Part shown: positions 1 through 5,568 of the stretch, piece after piece
Position numbering within the stretch: the stretch's first letter is position 1
Layout: every line of letters starts with the position of its first letter
Assembly: GCA_947259625.1 (NCBI GenBank)
Contig: CAMYMY010000089.1
Location: 1-10,375 of the forward strand
Reading direction: 5' to 3'
From: an uncultured Kiloniellales bacterium
GTDB lineage: Bacteria > Pseudomonadota > Alphaproteobacteria > Kiloniellales > JAKSDN01
DNA length: 10,375 nucleotides
The notes under the pieces: generated by a model
The model's database searches: none
Told to the model about the DNA's origin: nothing
Seen by the model: the letters and a program-made list of their open reading frames with translations, nothing else
Translations under genes and position numbers: made by a program

Positions 1-214
1 CCCTGTGGCAAATACCACACCCGACCCCGAGTGGGCTCGATAAGGTTCGCGGCGAGGCAACGCACTTCGAACGAGTCGGGTCTTTGGGAACCGAGAGAGT
101 GGCAGAATCGAAGAAATCGCGAAATTCGCCGGGTCCCAGTCCTGCGCGCTTGCCGTCGGGCCCATCCCTGGCGCCCTTGGCGGCGCGATCGTGACGTCGG
201 AGGTGCGTTAGGAT
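1..214. other. Upstream region of tssA, no recognisable gene
   Basis: No gene can be recognised here. Forward frame 2 closes at a TAA at 41-43 after 13 open codons, which could be the tail of a gene lying left of the window. Forward frame 3 is open from the left edge to a TGA at 192-194 and includes a possible GTG start at 99 (31 codons, Ser/Pro/Ala-rich, poor ribosome binding site). Forward frame 1 and part of the minus strand (ATG at 163 reading leftward to the edge) are also open, as expected by chance in GC-rich DNA. None of the peptides resembles a T6SS protein I know. A promoter for the operon may lie here, but I see no convincing -35/-10 or sigma-54 -24/-12 pair. Confidence 0.4.
4..19. 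promoter_or_regulatory. Small dyad TGTGG-N6-CCACA, possible regulator site
   Basis: Perfect 5-bp arms at 4-8 and 15-19 flank a six-base AT-rich centre (CAAATA). Arm length and spacing match the layout of CRP/FNR-superfamily sites (TGTGA-N6-TCACA), with one symmetrical change in each arm. It lies about 196 nt upstream of the tssA start. A 5-bp dyad arises by chance roughly once per kilobase, so this is suggestive only. Confidence 0.2.
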
Positions 215-1285
215 ATGGCCCGGATCGACGTCGAGACATTGCTTCAGGAGATCTCCGAAGACCTTCCGTGCGGCGAGGATCTCGAGTACGACGCCGAGTT
301 CGGGGAACTGGAACGCGCCGCGCGGGGCAAGCCCGAGCAGACGATAGGCGATACCTCCGTGCCGGCCGAGGACCCGAACTGGCAAAACGTACAGGAAAAG
401 GCGGTCCAACTGCTTTCGCGCACCAAGGATCTGCGCGTTCTGAGCTACCTGACCAGGGCACAGCTGGATACGGAAGGCCTGGTCGGCCTGAACGACTGCC
501 TCTATTTGATCGGCCAAACTCTCGAACGATACTGGGACATGGTCTACCCACAGCTGGACCCGGAAGACGACAACGATCCAACCTTGCGGGTCAACACCAT
601 CATGTCGCTGTGCGACGCGGACACGGTGCTGCGCGCCCTGCGCGAGGCGCCCCTGGTCAGCTCGCGAAGCTTCGGCCGGTTCAGCTACCGGGACATCGCC
701 GTGGCCAACGGTGAAATCGCGCCGGCGGAGTCCTCGGGCGGCGAGCTGCCCGACATGTCGGCGATCAACGCGGCCTTCAAGGAATGCGACCTGGAAGAGT
801 TGCAGGCGACTGCGGCGGCGTCGAGGGAGGCACAGGAACGGGCCGACACGATCGAGAACTTCGTGACCGACAAGGTCGGGTCGGGAAATGCGCCCAACCT
901 GAGCGAACCGAGAAACATCCTCAAGGCCATTCAGCGCATTCTCGGCGAGAAGCTGTCGGAGCGCGGGGCGGGCGACCCGGCTGCGGCGCAGGATAGCCAA
1001 GAGGCGGAGGGGATTGGCGCCATGGACAACGGCACGGAGCCTTCGGGCGGTGCGGCGGGGGTTGCGGTCGGTGGCCGGATCGCCAGCCGGGACGACGTGA
1101 TCCGGGTGCTCGACAAGGTCTGCGAGTACTACGAGCGCAACGAGCCTTCCAGCCCGGTCCCGGTGCTCTTGCGGCGGGCTAGACGACTGGTGTCGAAGGA
1201 CTTCATGGAGATCCTGCGCGATCTGGTTCCCGACGGCGTGGCGCAGGCCGAGAACATCCGCGGCGCTGACAGCGAAGGTGTTTAG
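215..1285 (+). CDS. tssA: T6SS protein TssA (ImpA family), tail assembly coordinator
   Basis: TssA is a cytoplasmic, ring-forming protein that binds the baseplate and then caps the distal end of the growing tail, coordinating Hcp tube and sheath polymerisation. The 356-residue product has the ImpA N-terminal domain at about residues 10-160, including the ERYWDMVYPQLDP and DPTLRVNTI signatures (about 104-129). A charged helical middle (about 185-250) and a Gly/Ala-rich linker (about 250-288) lead to a C-terminal domain (about 289-350) with YERNEPSSPVPVLLRRA and DFMEILRDLVPDG. That C-terminal end is typical of the short TssA class of the P. aeruginosa TssA1 type. The ATG at 215 follows GGAGGT at 199-204, ten bases upstream, and the ImpA homology begins almost at once. 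It is the first gene of the visible operon. No truncation or frameshift is seen. Confidence 0.95.
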   Translation: MARIDVETLLQEISEDLPCGEDLEYDAEFGELERAARGKPEQTIGDTSVPAEDPNWQNVQEKAVQLLSRTKDLRVLSYLTRAQLDTEGLVGLNDCLYLIGQTLERYWDMVYPQLDPEDDNDPTLRVNTIMSLCDADTVLRALREAPLVSSRSFGRFSYRDIAVANGEIAPAESSGGELPDMSAINAAFKECDLEELQATAAASREAQERADTIENFVTDKVGSGNAPNLSEPRNILKAIQRILGEKLSERGAGDPAAAQDSQEAEGIGAMDNGTEPSGGAAGVAVGGRIASRDDVIRVLDKVCEYYERNEPSSPVPVLLRRARRLVSKDFMEILRDLVPDGVAQAENIRGADSEGV

Positions 1286-1292
1286 GAGTAGG

Positions 1293-1315
1293 ATTCGGAA
1301 TCGGATAATCGGATA
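1293..1315 (+). repeat. Short tandem repeat, two exact ATCGGATA copies
   Basis: ATCGGATA occurs at 1300-1307 and again immediately at 1308-1315, preceded by a degenerate copy ATTCGGA at 1293-1299. The repeat lies just after the tssA stop. It creates a GATAAT (1304-1309), one mismatch from a sigma-70 -10 box, but the hexamer 17 bases upstream (TTTAGG, 1281-1286) matches a -35 at only three positions, so an internal promoter is weakly supported. Confidence 0.5.
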
Positions 1316-1328
1316 GTAGCAGGAAGGT

Positions 1329-1351
1329 GGGGCCGCTTGACGCGCGGCCTC
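1329..1351 (+). promoter_or_regulatory. Hairpin in the tssB leader with a competing partner at the RBS
   Basis: GGGGCCGC (1329-1336) pairs with GCGGCCTC (1344-1351) through eight pairs including one G-U, around a seven-base loop (TTGACGC). No T-run follows, so it is not a standard intrinsic terminator. The core arm GGCCGC (1331-1336) has a second identical partner, GCGGCC at 1365-1370, which lies between the tssB Shine-Dalgarno sequence (AAAGGAGG, 1358-1365) and its ATG. The two pairings exclude each other, and the distal one would trap the ribosome binding site. A switch function is inference only. Confidence 0.4.
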
Positions 1352-1373
1352 ATAGACAAAGGAGGCGGCCAAC

Positions 1374-1904
1374 ATGGCAAAGCAGAGTAGTCAGAAGTTC
1401 ATCGCGCGGAACCGAGCGCCGCGCGTGCAGATCGAATACGATGTCGAGCTCTACGGCGCGGAAAAGAAGGTCCAGCTACCCTTCGTGATGGGCGTGTTGG
1501 CCGATCTGTCGGGCAAGCCGGAAGAGGCCCTGCCCGCCGTCGCCGATCGTAAGGCCTTGGAAATCGACGTCGATAATTTCAACGACCGCTTGAAGGCGAT
1601 GAAACCTCGTGTCGCTTTTCAGGTTCCCAATACGCTGACGGGCGACGGCAACCTGAATCTCGATGTTACCTTCGAGAGCATGGACGATTTCTCGCCCGCC
1701 GCCGTAGCTCGCAAGGTGGGGGCGCTGCGCAAGCTGCTCGAGGCACGGACCCAGCTTTCGAACTTGGTGACCTATATGGATGGCAAGACCGGCGCTGAGG
1801 AGTTGATCGCCAAGGTCATGCAGGATCCGGCCTTGCTGCAATCACTGGTATCGGCGCCAAAGCCCGAAGAAGAGGCAGCGACAGAGGAGGGTTCAGATGG
1901 CTGA
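1374..1904 (+). CDS. tssB: T6SS contractile sheath small subunit TssB (VipA/ImpB)
   Basis: TssB pairs with TssC to form the cytoplasmic contractile sheath around the Hcp tube. The 176-residue product is the normal family length. It opens with the family signature around APRVQIEYDVELYGAEKK (residues 15-32), then LPFVMGVLADLSG (35-47), the NFNDRLKAMKPRVAFQVPN stretch (68-86) and the FSPAAVARKV segment (106-115), and ends in an acidic Glu/Ala-rich tail. Its N-terminus is the part that TagJ/HsiE binds in the P. aeruginosa H1 system, and tagJ is present downstream. The ATG at 1374 is preceded by AAAGGAGG at 1358-1365. The last eight bases overlap the start of tssC, so the two sheath genes are probably translationally coupled. 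The 88-nt leader after tssA is unusually structured and GGA-rich. Confidence 0.97.
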   Translation: MAKQSSQKFIARNRAPRVQIEYDVELYGAEKKVQLPFVMGVLADLSGKPEEALPAVADRKALEIDVDNFNDRLKAMKPRVAFQVPNTLTGDGNLNLDVTFESMDDFSPAAVARKVGALRKLLEARTQLSNLVTYMDGKTGAEELIAKVMQDPALLQSLVSAPKPEEEAATEEGSDG

Positions 1905-3393
1905 CGTTGACACGGAAAAACAAGTGCAAGCCGAAGCCGAAACGATCGAGGCCGACGAATTCAGCACGCTGCTGACCAAGGAATTCCGACCCAAGTCGGA
2001 CCGCACCAAGGAAGCGGTCGAGACCGCCGTGCAGACCCTGGCGGAATACGTCCTCGCCGATTCGACCGTGGTTTCGAGCGACACCGTAAATTCGATCGAA
2101 GCGATCATCGCCGAGATCGATCGAAAGCTGACCGAGCAGGTCAACCTGATCCTGCACCACGAGGACTTCCAGAAGCTCGAGGGTGCCTGGCGCGGCCTGC
2201 ATTACATGGTCAACAACACCGAATCCGACGAGATGCTGAAGATCCGCGTCTTCAACATCTCCAAGAAGGATCTGCACAAGACCTTGAAGAAGTTCAAGGG
2301 CACGGCTTGGGATCAGAGCCCGATCTTCAAGAAGGTGTACGAGGAGGAGTACGGCCAGTTCGGCGGCGAGCCCTATGGCTGCCTCGTCGGCGACTACCAC
2401 TTCGATCACAGTCCGCCCGATGTCGAGCTCCTGAACGAGATGAGCCAGGTCTGCGCTGCCTCCCACTCTCCCTTCATCACTGGAGCCGCGCCCTCGCTCA
2501 TGCAGATGGATAGCTGGCAGGAGCTGACCAACCCGCGGGACCTGACGAAGATTTTCCAGACTGCGGAGTATGCGTCCTGGCGCTCTCTGCGCGAGTCGGA
2601 GGATTCCCGCTACATCGGGCTCGCCATGCCGCGGTTCCTGGCGCGGCTGCCCTACGGCGCGAAGACGGACCCGGTCGAGGAGTTCGATTTCGAAGAGGAT
2701 GCCGAGGGTGCCGACCACCAGAAGTACACCTGGGCGAACTCCGCCTATGCCATGGCGACGAACATCAACAAGTCGTTCAAGCTGTATGGCTGGTGCTCGA
2801 GGATCCGGGGCATCGAGTCCGGCGGCTCCGTGGAAGGCCTGCCCACCCACACCTTCCCGAGCGACGACGGCGGCGTCGACATGAAGTGTCCGACCGAGAT
2901 CGCGATCAGCGACCGGCGCGAGGCGGAGCTCGCGAAAAACGGATTTATGCCCTTGATTCACAAGAAGAACTCCGACTTTGCCGCGTTCATCGGCGCCCAG
3001 TCGCTGCAGAACCCGGCGGAGTACGACGATCCGGACGCCACGGCCAATGCGAACCTGGCGGCGCGTCTGCCGTATCTTTTCGCGACCTGCCGTTTTGCGC
3101 ACTACCTCAAGTGCATTGTCCGGGACAAGATCGGCTCGTTCAAGGAACGTGCCGATATGCAGACCTGGCTCAATAATTGGATCCTCAATTACGTGGACGG
3201 CGATCCGGCCAATTCGAGCGAGGAGACGAAAGCCCGGAAACCGCTTGCCGCGGCCGAGGTGGTCGTCGAAGAAGTCGAGGGCAATCCTGGGTACTACACC
3301 TCGAGATTCTATCTCAGACCTCACTATCAACTCGAGGGGCTCACGGTATCGTTACGGTTGGTCTCGAAATTGCCCTCGGCCAAGGCCGCTTGA
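1897..3393 (+). CDS. tssC: T6SS contractile sheath large subunit TssC (VipB/ImpC)
   Basis: TssC is the large sheath subunit; TssB/TssC heterodimers stack as a phage-tail-like sheath whose contraction drives the Hcp tube out. The 498-residue product matches the usual length. Family landmarks are LEGAWRGLHYMV (residues 94-105), the FGGEPYGCLVGDYHFDHSPP hallmark (155-174), FITGAAPSLMQMDSW (193-207), the RYIGLAMPRFLARLPYG block (238-254), and a C-terminal Tyr-rich strand region (about 466-492). The charged N-terminal stretch before residue 40 belongs to the TagJ-associated class rather than the Vibrio VipB class, as judged from memory of HsiC1. The ATG at 1897 overlaps the end of tssB in the sequence ATGGCTGA and has GAGGAGG at 1884-1890 in front. 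Long antisense reading frames opposite this gene are composition artefacts. Confidence 0.98.
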   Translation: MADVDTEKQVQAEAETIEADEFSTLLTKEFRPKSDRTKEAVETAVQTLAEYVLADSTVVSSDTVNSIEAIIAEIDRKLTEQVNLILHHEDFQKLEGAWRGLHYMVNNTESDEMLKIRVFNISKKDLHKTLKKFKGTAWDQSPIFKKVYEEEYGQFGGEPYGCLVGDYHFDHSPPDVELLNEMSQVCAASHSPFITGAAPSLMQMDSWQELTNPRDLTKIFQTAEYASWRSLRESEDSRYIGLAMPRFLARLPYGAKTDPVEEFDFEEDAEGADHQKYTWANSAYAMATNINKSFKLYGWCSRIRGIESGGSVEGLPTHTFPSDDGGVDMKCPTEIAISDRREAELAKNGFMPLIHKKNSDFAAFIGAQSLQNPAEYDDPDATANANLAARLPYLFATCRFAHYLKCIVRDKIGSFKERADMQTWLNNWILNYVDGDPANSSEETKARKPLAAAEVVVEEVEGNPGYYTSRFYLRPHYQLEGLTVSLRLVSKLPSAKAA

Positions 3394-3412
3394 CGGTCGG
3401 TCGAGGGTAGCC

Positions 3413-3439
3413 CCGCCCGAAAACGAACGACCTGGGCGG
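3413..3439 (+). promoter_or_regulatory. Weak inverted repeat in the tssC-hcp spacer
   Basis: CCGCCC (3413-3418) can pair with GGGCGG (3434-3439) around a 15-base loop, about 20 bases after the tssC stop. The loop is long and no T-run follows, so termination is unlikely; it could slow 3' decay of the sheath message. A second smaller dyad, TAGGT/ACCTA, lies at 3466-3470 and 3481-3485. Nothing else structured is seen in the 135-nt spacer. Confidence 0.2.
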
Positions 3440-3457
3440 CAGCGAACTGAGGGGCAC

Positions 3458-3521
3458 GGAAACTTTAGGTAAGCCGCAGGACCTACAGGAAGGCTACGCA
3501 ATAGACTGGAAACGGAAAGGA
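3458..3521 (+). promoter_or_regulatory. GGA-rich hcp leader, candidate CsrA/RsmA target
   Basis: Six GGA triplets begin at 3458, 3479, 3488, 3508, 3514 and 3519, and the last one overlaps the hcp Shine-Dalgarno sequence. Random sequence of this length would give about one. The bases around the triplets are purine-rich and otherwise without clear structure. The parallel with the tssB leader suggests shared post-transcriptional control of tube and sheath; this is inference. Confidence 0.3.
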
Positions 3522-3528
3522 ACGGGCG

Positions 3529-4017
3529 ATGTCTGTAGACATGTTCTTGAAGATCGATGGCGTTGACGGCGAGTCGAAGGACTCGGAACACAAGGGTGAG
3601 ATCGACATACTGGCGTGGAGCTGGGGCCTGTCGCAAAGCGGGTCGACCCACATGGGCGGCGGCAGCGGTGCCGGCAAGGTCAACGTCCAGGATATCTCGA
3701 TCACGAAGTGGGTCGACAAAGCGTCGCCCAACCTCATGAAGTACTGCTGTAACGGCAAGCACTTCAAGGAGGCGCTCCTGACGGTGCGCAAGGCCGGGGA
3801 AAAGCCGCTCGAGTACGTCAAGATCAAGATGGAAGGCTTGATCGTTTCCTCGGTTTCGACCGGCGGCAGCGGCGGCGAGGACCGTCTCACGGAGAACGTC
3901 TCCCTGAACTTCGGCAAGGTCGGCTTCGAGTATCAGCCGCAGAAGGACGACGGATCGAAGGATGGCGGAGCCGTCCCGATGGTCTGGAACATCAAGGAGA
4001 ACAAGGAAGAAGGATAG
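3529..4017 (+). CDS. hcp: T6SS inner tube protein Hcp (TssD)
   Basis: Hcp forms stacked hexameric rings that make the inner tube, carries small effectors in its lumen, and is secreted when the sheath contracts. The 162-residue product is normal family length with no effector domain attached. Landmarks are MFLKIDGVDGESKD (residues 5-18), EIDILAWSWGLSQSG (24-38), the Gly-rich GGGSGAGKVNVQDI segment (43-56), and SSVSTGGSGGEDRLTENV (107-124) followed by the EYQPQK strand (134-139). It closely resembles P. aeruginosa Hcp1 as I recall it. Two adjacent cysteines (73-74) lie in the KYCCNGKHF loop. The ATG at 3529 follows GGAAAGGA (3514-3521). A 135-nt leader and a hairpin-rich trailer isolate it from its neighbours, which fits the high expression this protein needs. 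As usual for Hcp, no signal peptide is present. Confidence 0.98.
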   Translation: MSVDMFLKIDGVDGESKDSEHKGEIDILAWSWGLSQSGSTHMGGGSGAGKVNVQDISITKWVDKASPNLMKYCCNGKHFKEALLTVRKAGEKPLEYVKIKMEGLIVSSVSTGGSGGEDRLTENVSLNFGKVGFEYQPQKDDGSKDGGAVPMVWNIKENKEEG

Positions 4018-4047
4018 CCGTTCGCGGCGCCGTCCCGGCCGTTCGCG
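4017..4047 (+). repeat. Ten-base direct repeat just after hcp
   Basis: GCCGTTCGCG occurs at 4017-4026, starting on the last base of the hcp stop codon, and again at 4038-4047; the starts are 21 bases apart. It could be a small duplication or chance similarity in GC-rich DNA. No function is apparent. Confidence 0.35.
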
Positions 4048-4058
4048 AAGGTGGCCCG

Positions 4059-4068
4059 TAAGGAGGTG
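4059..4068 (+). promoter_or_regulatory. Orphan near-perfect Shine-Dalgarno sequence in the hcp-tagJ spacer
   Basis: TAAGGAGGTG is a ten-base perfect complement of the 16S rRNA 3' end, a better match than any ribosome binding site of the real genes here. No ATG, GTG or TTG sits 5-13 bases downstream; the nearest ATG is at 4108. It lies 42 bases after the hcp stop. It may be a relic, a ribosome-binding element that protects the RNA from decay, or chance. Confidence 0.4.
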
Positions 4069-4126
4069 CGCGTTCGTCCGGTCGCTGGGTCCGGCGCGAC
4101 AACCGGGATGGATGTCGTAGCGCTTA

Positions 4127-4167
4127 GGCTGGCTGCCGTTTTAGCCGGCCAGCCGGGCGCGCCCGGC
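4127..4167 (+). promoter_or_regulatory. Two overlapping strong hairpins between hcp and tagJ
   Basis: The first hairpin (4127-4154) pairs GGCTGGCTG (4127-4135) with the segment ending at 4154 through nine pairs including one G-U, around a loop containing TTTT. The second (4152-4167) is a perfect 16-base palindrome, GCCGGGCGCGCCCGGC. They share bases 4152-4154, so they compete at their junction. No T-run follows (the next bases are CCCGTCTTGT), so classical termination is doubtful. Likely roles are protecting the 3' end of the hcp message or partial attenuation that keeps hcp more abundant than tagJ and the genes after it. Confidence 0.5.
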
Positions 4168-4205
4168 CCCGTCTTGTACCGTCGATAACCCGGGGAGGGG
4201 TCGCC

Positions 4206-5051
4206 ATGTTTGCGGAACAGAACCTGCACGAAGGCAGTCTCGAGGAGTCCTTGACGCAGCTCCAGGAGCAGGTGCGCAAGGATCCCGCCAACGCGAGCCA
4301 TCGTGTTTTCCTGTTCCAGTTGCTGGTCGTCCTGGGCGACTGGAATCGTGCCGCCACGCAGTTGAAGGTGGCCGGCGAGCTCGACGCCGGCACGCTCGCC
4401 ATGGTTCAGACCTATCGCGAGGCCCTGCGCTGCGAGGTGCTTCGGGCGAACATCTTTGCGGGTAACAGCACACCTTTGGTGTTCGGCAAGCCGGAAAAGT
4501 GGGTGGCTCTTCTGATCGAGGCACTGCGCCCGACAGCCAAGGGCGACCACGCCGGTGCGCAGGCGTTGCGCGAGGAGGCCTTCGACCTCGCGCCGGCGAC
4601 CTCCGGTACGATCGACGGTCAGGCCTTCGAATGGATCGCCGACGCCGACCAGCGGCTGGGCCCGGTCCTGGAGGTCATCGTCAACGGCGCCTACTATTGG
4701 GTTCCCTTCGACCGCATTCGGGAAATTCGCGTCGAGGAGCCCGCCGACCTGCGCGATCTCGTCTGGATGCCGGTGCAGCTCATCTGGTCCAACGGCGGTG
4801 GTACGGTCGGACTGGTCCCGACCCGCTACCCGGGCTCGGAGGTCAATGACGACATGCTGGTGCGAATGAGCCGCAGGACCGAGTGGCTCGAGCTGGAAGC
4901 TGGCGTGTATCAAGGACTTGGCCAGCGGATACTGACCACGGACGCGGACGACTATCCGTTGATGGATGTCCGCCTGATCGCGCTCGACACGGGTGCTGAG
5001 GGCGAGGCGGCGGCGGCGCCTGGCGCCGACGAGCCGGTCGCAGGGGACTAG
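4206..5051 (+). CDS. tagJ: T6SS accessory protein TagJ (ImpE/HsiE family)
   Basis: TagJ/HsiE is an accessory protein of one T6SS class. The P. aeruginosa homologue binds the N-terminus of the TssB sheath subunit and also ClpV, and is proposed to help recruit the ATPase to the contracted sheath. The 281-residue product starts with a TPR-like helical region (about residues 8-60, LTQLQEQVRKDPANASHRVF) characteristic of ImpE. It continues through helices to a C-terminal beta-rich part (about 152-260) with VNGAYYWVPFDRI (159-171) and DLVWMPVQLIW (184-194), and ends in a disordered acidic Ala/Glu tail. The ATG at 4206 is preceded by GGGGAGGGG (4192-4200). The gene lies between hcp and tssE, the same position as in HSI-I. 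The stop (5049-5051) is one base before tssE, implying coupling. TagJ is not universal among T6SSs, so its presence is class-defining. Confidence 0.93.
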   Translation: MFAEQNLHEGSLEESLTQLQEQVRKDPANASHRVFLFQLLVVLGDWNRAATQLKVAGELDAGTLAMVQTYREALRCEVLRANIFAGNSTPLVFGKPEKWVALLIEALRPTAKGDHAGAQALREEAFDLAPATSGTIDGQAFEWIADADQRLGPVLEVIVNGAYYWVPFDRIREIRVEEPADLRDLVWMPVQLIWSNGGGTVGLVPTRYPGSEVNDDMLVRMSRRTEWLELEAGVYQGLGQRILTTDADDYPLMDVRLIALDTGAEGEAAAAPGADEPVAGD

Positions 5052-5052
5052 G

Positions 5053-5568
5053 ATGGCGGAGCTGACGCCCAAGGAACGCCTTCAGCCGTCTCTCCTGGAT
5101 CGGTTGACCGACAACGAGCCGGACCAACAGCAGGAAGCCCGCGAAAAGCGCGTCCTGTCGATGCGCAAGCTGCGCGAGAGCGTCCAGCGCGATCTCGCCT
5201 GGCTGCTCAACTCCGGCAACCTCGAGACGGTCCAGGATTTGGAGGATTATCCCCTGGTGAGCCATTCGGTGGTCAATTACGGTCTGCCGGACCTGGCAGG
5301 CCGGGCCGCCTCGGGCTTGGACCTGGCCGGGGCGGAGCGCATGCTGCGGCAAGCGATCTGGGACTTCGAGCCGCGCATTCTGCGCAACACGGTCAAGGTC
5401 CGTTCCGTGGTCGCCAGCGACCAGATGAACCGCAACGCCGTGGCTTTCGAGATCGAAGGCGATCTGTGGGCCCAGCCGGTCCCCTTGCACCTTTTCCTGA
5501 GGACAGAGGTCGATCTGGACTCCGGCAGCTTTTCCATCTCGGACTCCACTGCGTCGGGAACCCGCTGA
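5053..5568 (+). CDS. tssE: T6SS baseplate protein TssE (gp25-like)
   Basis: TssE is the baseplate wedge protein related to phage T4 gp25 that connects the baseplate to the first sheath ring. The 171-residue product carries the gp25/lysozyme-like fold signature: the LRESVQRDLAWLLNS helix (residues 40-54), SVVNYGLPD (72-80), FEPRI (105-109) and a final beta hairpin with FEIEGDLWAQPVPLHLFLRT (132-151). The start at 5053 is chosen because the family homology begins with TPKERLQPSLLDRL; an upstream ATG at 4993 would add an Arg-rich out-of-frame translation of the tagJ end. AGGGG (5042-5046) is the likely ribosome binding site. Its TGA overlaps the tssF ATG in TGATG, so translation is probably coupled at both ends. 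Confidence 0.95.
   Translation: MAELTPKERLQPSLLDRLTDNEPDQQQEAREKRVLSMRKLRESVQRDLAWLLNSGNLETVQDLEDYPLVSHSVVNYGLPDLAGRAASGLDLAGAERMLRQAIWDFEPRILRNTVKVRSVVASDQMNRNAVAFEIEGDLWAQPVPLHLFLRTEVDLDSGSFSISDSTASGTR

Larger units (their letters stand above)
1285..1363 (+). promoter_or_regulatory. GGA-rich tssB leader, candidate CsrA/RsmA target
   Basis: Seven GGA triplets begin at 1285, 1291, 1297, 1303, 1311, 1322 and 1361, where random sequence of this length would give about one or two. The first four are spaced exactly six bases apart, and the last lies in the tssB Shine-Dalgarno sequence. GGA is the core of CsrA/RsmA binding sites, and RsmA is known to repress the P. aeruginosa H1-T6SS. Binding here is inference; whether this organism encodes a CsrA/RsmA protein cannot be seen. 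Confidence 0.3.

Noticed and set aside
99..194. 31-codon GTG-start ORF just upstream of tssA
   Set aside because: The ribosome binding site is weak, the peptide is Ser/Pro/Ala-rich without similarity I can recognise, and open frames this short are expected by chance.
31..714. 227-codon plus-strand frame overlapping the tssA start
   Set aside because: The product is extremely Arg/Gly/Pro-rich, runs in another frame through the well-supported TssA N-domain, and has no ribosome binding site.
1281..1309. Sigma-70 promoter before tssB (TTTAGG, 17 bases, GATAAT)
   Set aside because: The -10 is good but the -35 matches at only three of six positions and overlaps the tssA stop; the -10 arises from a small tandem repeat.
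1816..3330. 504-codon open frame on the minus strand opposite tssC
   Set aside because: It is an antisense shadow of a clear TssC gene, caused by GC-rich third positions. Its translation is Arg/Leu/Val-rich with no family signature.
4127..4180. Intrinsic terminator after hcp
   Set aside because: Strong stems are present but no T-run follows, so I call them hairpins rather than a terminator.
4108..4188. 26-codon mini-ORF (ATG 4108) in the hcp-tagJ spacer
   Set aside because: There is no Shine-Dalgarno at proper spacing (the strong one is 40 bases away), the hairpins lie inside it, and the peptide is low in complexity.
3933..5072. 379-codon minus-strand open frame opposite hcp end and tagJ
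   Set aside because: It spans a real gene, a spacer and a gene boundary on the other strand, has no recognisable motif, and is explained by composition.
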